Below, piece by piece: positions 1 to 4,744 of a stretch of 6,271 bases of DNA. The notes under the pieces were generated by a model that saw nothing but the letters and a program-made list of their open reading frames with translations, had not been told where the DNA came from and searched no databases. The translations under genes were made by a program, and so were the position numbers. Numbering within the stretch: position 1 is the stretch's first letter; each line of letters starts with the position of its first letter. Origin of the DNA: Phycisphaerales bacterium (GTDB lineage Bacteria > Planctomycetota > Phycisphaerae > Phycisphaerales > UBA1924); contig JAGVLZ010000097.1 in assembly GCA_020054055.1 (NCBI GenBank), positions 1 to 6,271 of the forward strand, in the 5' to 3' direction.

Positions 1-266
1 AGGCGGAGCGTGACGCACGCGCCGGTCGTGCCGGCGGGGTCGATGGGGCTTGCTTCGTGCGAGACGTCCCATGCACGGACCCAGGATTCCAGCGTGTTAA
101 AGGTCGCGATGCAATCGGCGGCGGCCGGCAGTGGGGGCGCGTCGGCGGCGATGCAGGGTTGCGACAGGAGCAACAGGCTCAGCAGCAATCGCGGGCTGGG
201 GCGATAACGTCGTGGTGCCCGTGCCGTCGTCGATCGGTCGCCACGGCTCGCGTTGTCCTGTGACAA
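1..266 (-). CDS. Partial exported protein of unknown function (N-terminal part only)
   Basis: An open frame on the minus strand runs off the left edge without a stop. It has high-GC third positions typical of coding DNA here. The reading is a basic N-region (ARAPRRYRPSPR), a hydrophobic core (LLLSLLLLSQPCIA), an Ala/Pro-rich stretch with plausible signal peptidase I sites (around IAADA), and then a mature start reading ADCIATFNTLESWVRAWDV. This looks like a Sec signal peptide followed by a secreted or periplasmic protein. The start is uncertain. TTG at 266 has GGAG eight bases upstream (275-278) and is my choice, though it gives a long N-region. An in-frame ATG at 347 would give an implausibly long leader. 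A TTG inside the hydrophobic core (about 188) would remove the positive N-region. No family is recognised because only about 60 mature residues are visible. The gene is divergent from the sigma-54 unit, and the palindrome at 252-267 overlaps the proposed start codon. Confidence 0.6.
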   Translation of the reverse strand, partial: MSQDNASRGDRSTTARAPRRYRPSPRLLLSLLLLSQPCIAADAPPLPAAADCIATFNTLESWVRAWDVSHEASPIDPAGTTGACVTLR

Positions 267-267
267 C
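252..267. promoter_or_regulatory. 16-bp palindrome, candidate enhancer/operator site
   Basis: The sequence gttgtc-ctgt-gacaac is a perfect 6-bp inverted repeat around a 4-bp spacer. It lies about 85 bp upstream of the -24 element at 352. That is the usual distance range for the upstream activating site of an NtrC-family activator, which sigma-54 promoters require. It also covers the proposed start codon of the divergent partial gene, so it could be an operator for that gene instead. Further ggacaac half-sites occur at 380-386 and 449-455. The identity of the binding protein cannot be read from this sequence. Confidence 0.4.
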
Positions 268-351
268 CCCGTTACTCCAAGGCCTGGGTTCTCGGTCCTC
301 GTAGCCCTCTCCGCCGTGGGAATAAGGGGGATCGGAACATGGCGCATCGCC

Positions 352-366
352 TGGCACGCCGGTTGC
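352..366 (+). promoter_or_regulatory. Sigma-54 (RpoN) promoter, -24/-12 elements
   Basis: The sequence TGGCACG-CCGG-TTGC matches the RpoN consensus TGGCACG-N4-TTGC at every defined position, and a C precedes it as in the extended consensus. The diagnostic GG (353-354) and GC (365-366) are separated by exactly 10 bp. Transcription would start near 378, giving a roughly 20-base leader before the ATG at 400. Sigma-54 polymerase cannot melt DNA without an AAA+ enhancer-binding protein, so the unit is expected to be under specific activator control. The palindrome at 252-267 is a candidate activator site. No AT-rich IHF-like site is evident between them. Confidence 0.72.
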
Positions 367-399
367 CCCTTGTTCTCTCGGACAACTGAAGACCGACCC

Positions 400-504
400 A
401 TGCACGCACGACTGAACCATCTCGCCGCCGCCATGCTCACGCTGTCGGACAACCAGCGGAAGATCATTCTGCTGACGCTGCTGACGTTCGCGGTCATGTG
501 CTGA
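400..504 (+). CDS. 34-residue small protein with C-terminal hydrophobic segment, RpoN-controlled
   Basis: The ATG at 400 opens a 34-codon frame ending at TGA 502-504. The N-terminal half is polar and basic (MHARLNHLAAAMLTLSDNQRK). The last 13 residues (IILLTLLTFAVMC) are hydrophobic and could form a short membrane anchor with the basic side in the cytoplasm. The frame stays open back to about 253, but the sigma-54 promoter at 352-366 would initiate near 378, which makes the ATG at 400 the first usable start. The ribosome binding site is weak (GAAGA at 388-392). No homologous family is recognised and no function is assigned. The support is positional: a textbook promoter followed at the right distance by a short ORF with protein-like composition. 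It could instead be a regulatory RNA or a chance ORF. The terminator of the convergent rpsA lies 65 bp beyond its stop. Confidence 0.45.
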   Translation: MHARLNHLAAAMLTLSDNQRKIILLTLLTFAVMC

Positions 505-569
505 GCGCCTGCCTCTCTTGAAGGTCCATCGCCCGGATGATACTGGCGTTGAGGCCGGTGATTCTGTCG

Positions 570-603
570 AAAGAAAAAGCCCACGCGAACGGTCGCGTGG
601 GCT
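570..603 (-). terminator. Rho-independent terminator of rpsA
   Basis: The arms AGCCCACGCG (578-587) and CGCGTGGGCT (594-603) are perfectly complementary over 10 bp and enclose a 6-base loop. Read on the minus strand the stem is followed by TTTTTCTTT (570-578). This is a classical intrinsic terminator, about 25 bases past the rpsA stop at 629. It also faces the end of the convergent small ORF, but on the plus strand the following sequence (TTCGTTGTTC) is a much poorer U-tract. Confidence 0.9.
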
Positions 604-628
604 TCGTTGTTCGAGGGAATCGCGCGGC

Positions 629-2374
629 TCAGAGGGAGATCTTGTCGGATCCCATGGCCCCGTGCTCGCTGTCCATGCCGCCTCGGGTCGGGAAGTTGGT
701 GCCCTTCTCGGCGCGTTCGGCGCGGGCCTCTTCGACCGCGCCCCACTGGGCGCGCTTGAGCGAGAGGCCGATTTTGCGGTCGGCGACGTCGACGCGGAGG
801 ATCTTGACGTCCACCTCTTCGTTCTGCTTGACCACGTCGTGCGGGTTCTCGACCTTGTGGTCCGCGAGTTCAGAGATGTGGAGCAGCCCCTCGAGGTCCT
901 CTTCGAGTTCGACGAAGACGCCGAAGTTGGTGATCTTGGTCACCTTGCCGCGGACGACCATGCCGGGCTTGTACGCGCCGGGGATAGCGCGGAGCCACGG
1001 GTCCTCGGTGAGTTGCTTGACGCCGAGGGCGACTCGCTGCTTCTCGCGGTCCACTTCGAGGACGACGCACTTGACGCTGTCGCCCTTGTTGAGGACCTCG
1101 CTGGGGTGCGCGACCTTCTTGGTCCAGGAGAGGTCGGAGACGTGGAGCAGGCCGTCGATGCCGGGCTCGATCTCGACGAACGCGCCGTAGTTGGCGAGGT
1201 TGCGGACCTTGCCCTCGATCATGGTGCCGGGCGGGTACTTCTCGGCGACGAGTTCCCAAGGGTTGACCTCGGTCTGCTTGATTCCCAGCGAGATCTCCTG
1301 CTTGTCCTTGTTGATGTCGAGGACGACGACCTCGACTTCCTGATTCGCGGCGAGGAGTTCCGAGGGGTGATTGATGCGGCGCGTCCACGACATCTCGGAG
1401 ATGTGGACGAGCCCCTCGATGCCGTCTTCGAGACGCACGAAGGCGCCGTAGGACATGAGGTTGACGACGGAGCCCTTGACGCGGGAGTTGACGGGGTACT
1501 TCTTCTCGATCTCCTCCCAGGGCGAAGCCTCTTTCTGCTTCAGGCCGAGGGCGATCTTTTCCTTCTCCATGTCGATATTCAGGACCTTGACCTCGACCTC
1601 CTGATCGATCTTGAGCATCTCGGAGGGGTGGTTGATCCGGCCCCAGGACATGTCGGTGATGTGGAGGAGGCCGTCGATCCCGCCCAGGTCCACGAAGGCG
1701 CCGAAGTCGGCGATGTTCTTGACCTTGCCCTTGATGAGTTGGCCCTCCTTGAGGGTGCCCAGGAGGCGCTTCTTGGCGGTCTCGCGCTCGGTCTCGATGA
1801 GTTTGCGGCGTGAGATGACGATGTTGCGGCGCTGCTCGTCGATCTTGAGGACTTCGGCGCGGACGTCGCGGCCGATGTACTCGCCGATCTCGCCCGGGCG
1901 GCGGATGTCCACCTGCGACGCGGGGAGGAAGACGGGCACGCCGATATCGACGAGGAGCCCGCCTTTGATCTTCTTCATCACGCGGCCGGTGACCACGTCG
2001 CCCTCGCGGGTGGAATCGACGATGCGCTTCCAGTTGATGATCCGGTCGGCCTTGCGCTTCGAGAGTTGGATCAGGCCGCCTTCGCCCTCCACCGATTCGA
2101 GAACGACCTGGATCTCGGTGCCGGGGATGATCGTTCCTTCGTCGAACTCTTCCTTGGGGATGAGTCCCTCGGACTTCAACCCGACGTCGATGACGACGTC
2201 GTCGCCGGCCATGCCGACGATGGTGCCGGTGAGAACCGAGTCGGGTTCGAGGGTCGTGCCGATCTTTTCGAGAAGACCGGTCATGTTGTCCGCGGAACCG
2301 AGGTGCGAGCGAAGGAGTGCCTCGGCCTCCGCGTCGGCGGTGCCGAGCGAGGCGATCAGAGTTTCATCAATCAT
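629..2374 (-). CDS. rpsA: 30S ribosomal protein S1 (bS1)
   Basis: The product has 581 residues with six S1/OB-fold domains at about 45-106, 125-191, 211-279, 296-366, 382-453 and 469-540. Bacterial S1 binds mRNA at the 30S platform and helps start translation on structured or weakly Shine-Dalgarno-dependent messages, which matters in a genome with few strong SD sites. Domains 3-6 carry the canonical pattern FGAFV-(D/E)-L ... GLLH(I/V)S-(D/E)-(M/L)SW ... HPSE. Domain 2 (GGLLVDIGVPVFLPASQVD) is the usual divergent second domain. Domains 1-2 normally anchor the protein to the ribosome through S2 and an N-terminal helix, and residues 1-40 fit that. The tail after residue 541 is polar and probably disordered. 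Length is similar to the roughly 560-residue Gram-negative form. The start ATG at 2374 is preceded by GAGG about 13 bases upstream, a loose SD. The gene stands alone, with its own leader and terminator. Confidence 0.97.
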   Translation of the reverse strand: MIDETLIASLGTADAEAEALLRSHLGSADNMTGLLEKIGTTLEPDSVLTGTIVGMAGDDVVIDVGLKSEGLIPKEEFDEGTIIPGTEIQVVLESVEGEGGLIQLSKRKADRIINWKRIVDSTREGDVVTGRVMKKIKGGLLVDIGVPVFLPASQVDIRRPGEIGEYIGRDVRAEVLKIDEQRRNIVISRRKLIETERETAKKRLLGTLKEGQLIKGKVKNIADFGAFVDLGGIDGLLHITDMSWGRINHPSEMLKIDQEVEVKVLNIDMEKEKIALGLKQKEASPWEEIEKKYPVNSRVKGSVVNLMSYGAFVRLEDGIEGLVHISEMSWTRRINHPSELLAANQEVEVVVLDINKDKQEISLGIKQTEVNPWELVAEKYPPGTMIEGKVRNLANYGAFVEIEPGIDGLLHVSDLSWTKKVAHPSEVLNKGDSVKCVVLEVDREKQRVALGVKQLTEDPWLRAIPGAYKPGMVVRGKVTKITNFGVFVELEEDLEGLLHISELADHKVENPHDVVKQNEEVDVKILRVDVADRKIGLSLKRAQWGAVEEARAERAEKGTNFPTRGGMDSEHGAMGSDKISL

Positions 2375-2681
2375 GTGCTTCTAGGTGTCCTCGCGAGCCC
2401 CGCGCGAATGGCAAGGCTCGCACGATCCGTCCGCGACCCCGGGAGGGCGGACATTCCGTATTCCGGCCGAGCAATCCCGTTCGAGGCGACACGCCTCGAA
2501 ATCTTTCGGGAGCCCACCGGGGCCGTGCCGGTGGGCGTGAGTGGGGAGAGAAGGGTAGCCGATACCCCCGGAACAGGCCAGTCGGGGCTTGATTCTCGTG
2601 CCGAAGAAGAAGAATCATTCACCATAGAGGCGCGGAGGACAGAGAGAAGAAAGGGCGGAGGGGGGTTCGGGGTTCAGTGCC
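2375..2681 (-). promoter_or_regulatory. rpsA upstream leader region with tandem hairpins
   Basis: These 307 bases between the mutY stop and the rpsA start hold no convincing gene. Two strong stems lie 11 bases apart. One is TTCGAGGCG/CGCCTCGAA at 2480-2500, with a 3-base loop and a flanking CCCG/CGGG pair at 2476-2479 and 2507-2510. The other is GCCCACCGG/CCGGTGGGC at 2512-2536, with a 7-base loop. In the minus orientation neither is followed by a U-tract, so a standard terminator for mutY is not evident. They sit 106-163 bases before the rpsA start. S1 synthesis is autoregulated at its own mRNA leader in proteobacteria; whether these stems do this here is inference. I see no confident -35/-10 pair. 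Confidence 0.4.
2619..2658 (+). repeat. Decayed purine-rich dispersed repeat, copy 1
   Basis: The run accatagaggcgcggagg continues as acagagagaagaaagggcgg. It has a short-period AGAG/GCGGAG composition quite unlike the surrounding sequence. It resembles an ACCACAGAGGCGCAGAGG-type intergenic repeat that I recall from many environmental bacterial genomes. A second copy lies in inverted orientation at 2697-2741, so the two form an imperfect inverted pair around the end of mutY. Confidence 0.4.
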
Positions 2682-3776
2682 CTAGTTTTCACTTTGCGCT
2701 TTCCGCATTTCCCCGTCTGCGTCTCTGCGGCCACTGCTTTTTAGGATCCGCCGCTGCGGGTTGCCTATCGGGAGGCTGTCGAGCCTCTTCTCCGTCACCC
2801 AGACGCCGCGTGCGGGCTTTGTTCCCATGGTCCGTCCCTCCCACACCTCGAACCGCACACGCCGATGGCTGGTCATGTGATCGAACCGCTGCGCGGCGGC
2901 GGCGGCGTTCAGCCGGAGCGCTCTGACGATCTCCGCGCGCGTTGCTGGGCGGTCATCGCGTTCGATGGTGATCGGCTGCCACATGTTTGCCCACAGCCCC
3001 GTTGACGGCCTCTGTTCCACCAGCACGCGCCCGCGCAATCGAATCACCACCACGGAGTGGAACACGTCGCGTCTGGGAGCCTGCTTCGACGGCCGCGGGA
3101 TTCGATCTTGCGCTCCCTCGCGCCGCGCGACGCACACCTTCGCGAGCGGGCACTCCTTGCAGCGAGGATTCGTTGGCGTGCAGATGGTCGCGCCGAGTTC
3201 CATCATTGCTTCATTCATCGCGCCTGGGTCGTTCGTCGCCTTCACCAGTTGATCCGCGCGCGACCTGACCCACGCCTCGCGCGCCCGTTCCGTTTCCTTC
3301 ATCTCGCGTCCCTCGACGCGGAGAAGCACGCGCTGCACGTTTCCATCGACCAGCGGCTCGGCGTCGCCGAAGACTATGCTCGCGATCGCCCCGGCTGTGT
3401 AGCGGCCCACTCCAGGCAGTCGGCGCAGCGATCCGATGTCGCGGGGCACTTCGCCGCCGAACTCCTCGACGATCATCTTCGCGGCGCGGTGCAGGTTCCG
3501 GGCACGCCGGTAGTACCCAAGCCCGGACCACGCGGCGAGGACCGACTGCTCATCGGCGCGGGCGAGGCGGCGCACATCGGGGAAGCGCGCGATGAACGAT
3601 GAGTATTTTTCGAGGACGCGCGACACTTGTGTTTGCTGGAGCATCGCTTCCGAGACGAGCGAGCGGTAGGCGTCGCGCCGCTTGAGGCGAGGGTCGATGG
3701 CGCGCCAAGGGAGGTCGCGGGCGTTCACGGCGAACCAATCCACGAGGGCGCGGGCGATGCGCTGGTCGCGCCGCAT
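2682..3776 (-). CDS. mutY: Adenine DNA glycosylase MutY
   Basis: The 364-residue product removes adenine mispaired with 8-oxoguanine in base-excision repair. Visible hallmarks are the catalytic Glu43 in SEAMLQQTQV, the helix-hairpin-helix LPGVGRYTAGA (120-130), the catalytic Asp144 in LVDGNVQRV, and a complete [4Fe-4S] ligand set C199-X6-C206-X2-C209-X5-C215. A C-terminal NUDIX-like 8-oxoG recognition domain spans about 237-345, with VEQRPSTGLWANMW and HMTSH (300-304) at the place of the FSH loop. Tyr126 after GVGR matches the MUTYH-like form rather than Ser of E. coli. I chose the ATG at 3776 over the in-frame ATG at 3827. The former overlaps the upstream stop as TGATG and begins right at the conserved N-terminus (IARALVDWF ... 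DLPWR). The family normally ends near NPQRRIL; the extra KSSGRRDADGEMRKAQSEN appears to be encoded by a dispersed repeat. Confidence 0.95.
   Translation of the reverse strand: MRRDQRIARALVDWFAVNARDLPWRAIDPRLKRRDAYRSLVSEAMLQQTQVSRVLEKYSSFIARFPDVRRLARADEQSVLAAWSGLGYYRRARNLHRAAKMIVEEFGGEVPRDIGSLRRLPGVGRYTAGAIASIVFGDAEPLVDGNVQRVLLRVEGREMKETERAREAWVRSRADQLVKATNDPGAMNEAMMELGATICTPTNPRCKECPLAKVCVARREGAQDRIPRPSKQAPRRDVFHSVVVIRLRGRVLVEQRPSTGLWANMWQPITIERDDRPATRAEIVRALRLNAAAAAQRFDHMTSHRRVRFEVWEGRTMGTKPARGVWVTEKRLDSLPIGNPQRRILKSSGRRDADGEMRKAQSEN
2697..2741 (-). repeat. Decayed dispersed repeat, copy 2, within the mutY 3' end
   Basis: On the minus strand this reads AAAAAGCAGTGGCCGCAGAG, continuing ACGCAGACGGGGAAATGCGG. 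It has the same CAGAG/CGCAGA periodic style as the plus-strand repeat at 2619-2658, in opposite orientation. It begins immediately after the conserved NPQRRIL end of MutY and encodes most of the last 19 residues. It therefore probably inserted at or near the original stop and extended the frame. Confidence 0.4.
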
Positions 3777-4051
3777 CAGGGCAGCCCCGCCAATACTCGG
3801 CTGATCTCGGCCCGGAGCGGCCTCCACTCCGCGCGCGCATCCTTGTTGACCGTGATCCAGTTCTCGTTGATGAGCAGGTTGGTGACCCCCGGCACAGCGA
3901 AGAGCGCGGCGGCGACGGGGTCGCTCGCGGCGGACTCAGCGCTACGGAACGAGCCGGGGCCTTGCTCGCGCTCGCGGATCGCCTTGTCGAGGATGCACTT
4001 GAGCGCGTTGGGGTTGGGAGTCGGCTGAAACTCGGTGACGGTGAAGGGCAT
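3776..4051 (-). CDS. Nfu/NifU N-terminal-domain protein (iron-sulfur scaffold-like)
   Basis: The 91-residue product matches the Nfu_N domain almost end to end. It has VTEFQPTPNPNALKCIL near the N-terminus (TPNPN-LK motif, residues 11-18), ASDPVAAALFAVPGV (42-56), and NWITVNKDARAEWRPLR (64-80) as the C-terminal signature. In two-domain Nfu proteins this domain precedes the NifU C-terminal CxxC domain that holds the transferred Fe-S cluster. Here the CxxC domain is absent and only one Cys (C19) is present, so it is a stand-alone N-domain whose biochemical role is not settled. I chose the ATG at 4051 because the domain begins there. Upstream in-frame starts at 4213 and 4126 would translate the hairpin at 4076-4120 into low-complexity sequence. 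No SD precedes the ATG. The stop overlaps the mutY start (TGATG), so co-translation with the Fe-S enzyme MutY is likely. A weak promoter is possible near TTGACC (4227-4232, minus). Confidence 0.85.
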   Translation of the reverse strand: MPFTVTEFQPTPNPNALKCILDKAIREREQGPGSFRSAESAASDPVAAALFAVPGVTNLLINENWITVNKDARAEWRPLRAEISRVLAGLP

Positions 4052-4075
4052 GGGTGGAGGATACGACCTGCTCGT

Positions 4076-4120
4076 GATGATGCTGCTGGGCGGGGGGGCC
4101 CCCGGGGCAGCAGCATCATC
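4076..4120. repeat. Hairpin H1 with G-rich loop, upstream of the nfu-like gene
   Basis: A perfect 13-bp stem, GATGATGCTGCTG (4076-4088) with CAGCAGCATCATC (4108-4120), encloses a 19-base G/C loop. The loop contains a run of seven G and a GGGGGCCCCC dyad. It lies 25 bases upstream of the nfu-like ATG, inside the predicted 5' leader of the nfu-mutY unit. Its plan (TGCTG arm, then GGCGGGGGG, then C-rich return) is that of the other hairpins at 4232, 4512 and 5476. Confidence 0.75.
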
Positions 4121-4231
4121 GCCCATCGCGCGACCATCACCCTGTTTGTGCGCGAATGTGCGCGGCGTGGTGAGAATCCGCTTGCCATCCCCCGGCCGCG
4201 CCGTATGGTTCACCCGGCACCGAGCCGGTCA

Positions 4232-4293
4232 ATGCTGACGGGGCGGGGGGCCCGGCGTCTGTCAGCAACAACAGCCCGAAAGTGCTGTTGCTG
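4232..4293 (+). repeat. Hairpin H2 and overlapping alternative hairpin H3
   Basis: H2 pairs TGCTGAC (4233-4239) with GTCAGCA (4261-4267) around a 21-base loop that starts GGGGCGGGGGGCCC. H3 pairs CAGCAAC...AGC (4263-4275) with GCTGTTGCTG (4284-4293), with a 3-base bulge. The right arm of H2 and the left arm of H3 share bases 4263-4267, so the two structures exclude each other. H2, including its flanking aacaac, is nearly the reverse complement of the hairpin at 5476-5511, which shows that it belongs to a repeat family. Confidence 0.7.
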
Positions 4294-4296
4294 GTT

Positions 4297-4394
4297 CCCA
4301 CCCCGCAAGGGGTGATCGTTCGTAGCCGGCGGTGGAGTCTTCGACACCCCCGGAACAGTTAGCGAAAAATACATCTTCACCCCGGAGGGGGTGG
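4297..4394 (-). repeat. Composite palindromic repeat, copy R1 (inverted orientation)
   Basis: Read on the minus strand it contains, in order: a CACCCC/GGGGTG-type mini-hairpin ending GGGTGAAGA (4374-4394), a variable 20-25 base spacer, the core GGGGTGTCGAAGACTCCACC (4331-4350), GCTACGAACGA (4316-4326) and a second mini-hairpin CACCCC-TTGC-GGGGTG (4300-4315). The same module order occurs in plus orientation in R2 and R3. R1 and R2 together form a long imperfect inverted repeat with arms 4317-4350 and 4464-4497, 20 bp of which are perfectly complementary. No coding function is apparent. Confidence 0.75.
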
Positions 4395-4420
4395 TCGTGG
4401 GAACGAACACAGATCGACGA

Positions 4421-4518
4421 TCACCCCGGCGGGGTGAAGAGGTCTTCGGGGGCGCGGTGTGCAGGGGTGTCGAAGACTCCACCCCTGCCTACGAACGACC
4501 ACGCCTCCGGCGTGAAGA
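4421..4518 (+). repeat. Composite palindromic repeat, copy R2
   Basis: Modules in order are mini-hairpin TCACCCC-GGC-GGGGTGA (4421-4437) followed by AGA, a variable spacer (4441-4463), the core GGGGTGTCGAAGACTCCACC (4464-4483), CCTACGAACGACCA (4488-4501), and mini-hairpin CACGCC-TCC-GGCGTG (4500-4514) followed by AAGA. It has the same length and order as R1 in the opposite orientation. Its 3' end merges into the outer stem of hairpin H4. Confidence 0.75.
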
Positions 4519-4569
4519 CCTGCTGCTGACGGAGCGGGCACCCCCGGGCCGTCAGCAGCAGTTCTTCAC
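4512..4569. repeat. Hairpin H4, 21-bp stem with one mismatch
   Basis: GTGAAGA (4512-4518) pairs with TCTTCAC (4563-4569). After one C:T mismatch, CTGCTGCTGACGG (4520-4532) pairs with CCGTCAGCAGCAG (4549-4561), leaving a 16-base loop rich in C and G. The inner arms are the TGCTGAC/GTCAGCA motif of H2 and H6. The outer arms are the GTGAAGA tails of repeats R2 and R3, so H4 joins two composite repeats head to tail. Confidence 0.75.
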
Positions 4570-4696
4570 CTCGGCGGGGTCAGAAGAGAAGAGGATTTCA
4601 TGTGGTTCTGTGCGGGGGTGTCGAGGACTCCACCATTCCGGGGGTGCCTACGGACGACCAGAGTTTACCCGCCGTGGTGGGCCTCCGGCGTGAAGA
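4567..4696 (+). repeat. Composite palindromic repeat, copy R3 (diverged)
   Basis: It begins with an imperfect mini-hairpin CACCTC-GGC-GGGGTC (4567-4581), then AGAAGAG and a variable spacer. The core GGGGTGTCGAGGACTCCACC follows at about 4615-4634, with one change from R1 and R2. Next come CCTACGGACGACCA (4647-4660), a 20-base insertion, and CCTCCGGCGTGAAGA (4682-4696). It is longer than R1 and R2 because of the insertion. It lies 49-178 bases beyond the stop of the FG-GAP gene, which reads towards it. Confidence 0.65.
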
Positions 4697-4705
4697 GGTG
4701 CTGCC

Positions 4706-4724
4706 GCTGACAATGCGGGGGGCC
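4706..4724 (+). repeat. Half copy of the TGCTGAC/G-rich hairpin (H5)
   Basis: GCTGACAATGCGGGGGGCC closely matches the left arm and loop of H6 read on the minus strand (GCTGACAAGGCGGGGGGCC, one difference). No complementary GTCAGC arm follows, so it cannot form the hairpin. It sits 20 bases past the stop of the FG-GAP gene and looks like a truncated member of the family. Confidence 0.6.
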
Positions 4725-4744
4725 GATCGACGCGAAGCCCGCGC

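Noticed and set aside
339..389. 16-codon ORF (ending LVLSDN) with an SD-like AAGGGGG upstream
   Set aside because: It overlaps the sigma-54 -24/-12 elements and begins before the predicted transcription start, so it would not be on that mRNA. The shared TCGGACAAC with 447-455 is short enough to be chance.
97..420. 107-codon minus-strand ORF
   Set aside because: It is in a different frame from the left-edge gene, has no signal peptide or domain, and its frame dissolves into Arg-rich sequence. The edge-running frame has better composition.
518..1813. 431-codon plus-strand open frame
   Set aside because: It lies wholly antisense to rpsA, whose six S1 domains are unmistakable. The long frame is a by-product of high GC and acidic-codon-rich S1 repeats, and its translation is low-complexity with no recognisable domain.
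2066..2926. 286-codon plus-strand open frame
   Set aside because: It spans the antisense of the rpsA start, the leader and the mutY end, and its translation becomes Arg/Ser/Pro-rich noise. It conflicts with two well-supported genes.
3777..3827. Start of mutY at 3827
   Set aside because: It would overlap the upstream gene by 52 bases and add 17 residues not found in the family. The TGATG start at 3776 coincides with the conserved N-terminus.
4052..4213. Longer N-terminus for the Nfu-like protein (start at 4213 or 4126)
   Set aside because: It would translate hairpin H1 into Ala/Pro-rich sequence with no family counterpart. The domain starts at the ATG at 4051.
4207..4232. Sigma-70 promoter for nfu-mutY (TTGACC with CATACG)
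   Set aside because: The -35 is good, but the best -10 matches only three of six bases at 19-bp spacing. It is mentioned with the gene but not listed as a feature.
4332..4693. Short plus-strand ORFs with peptides such as GVSKTPPLPTNDHASGVK
   Set aside because: They are translations of the palindromic repeat modules. Similar spurious peptides arise wherever such repeats occur.
4297..4696. CRISPR array
   Set aside because: The repeats are in mixed orientation, have unequal spacing, are themselves composed of several hairpins, and number only three. No cas gene is present.
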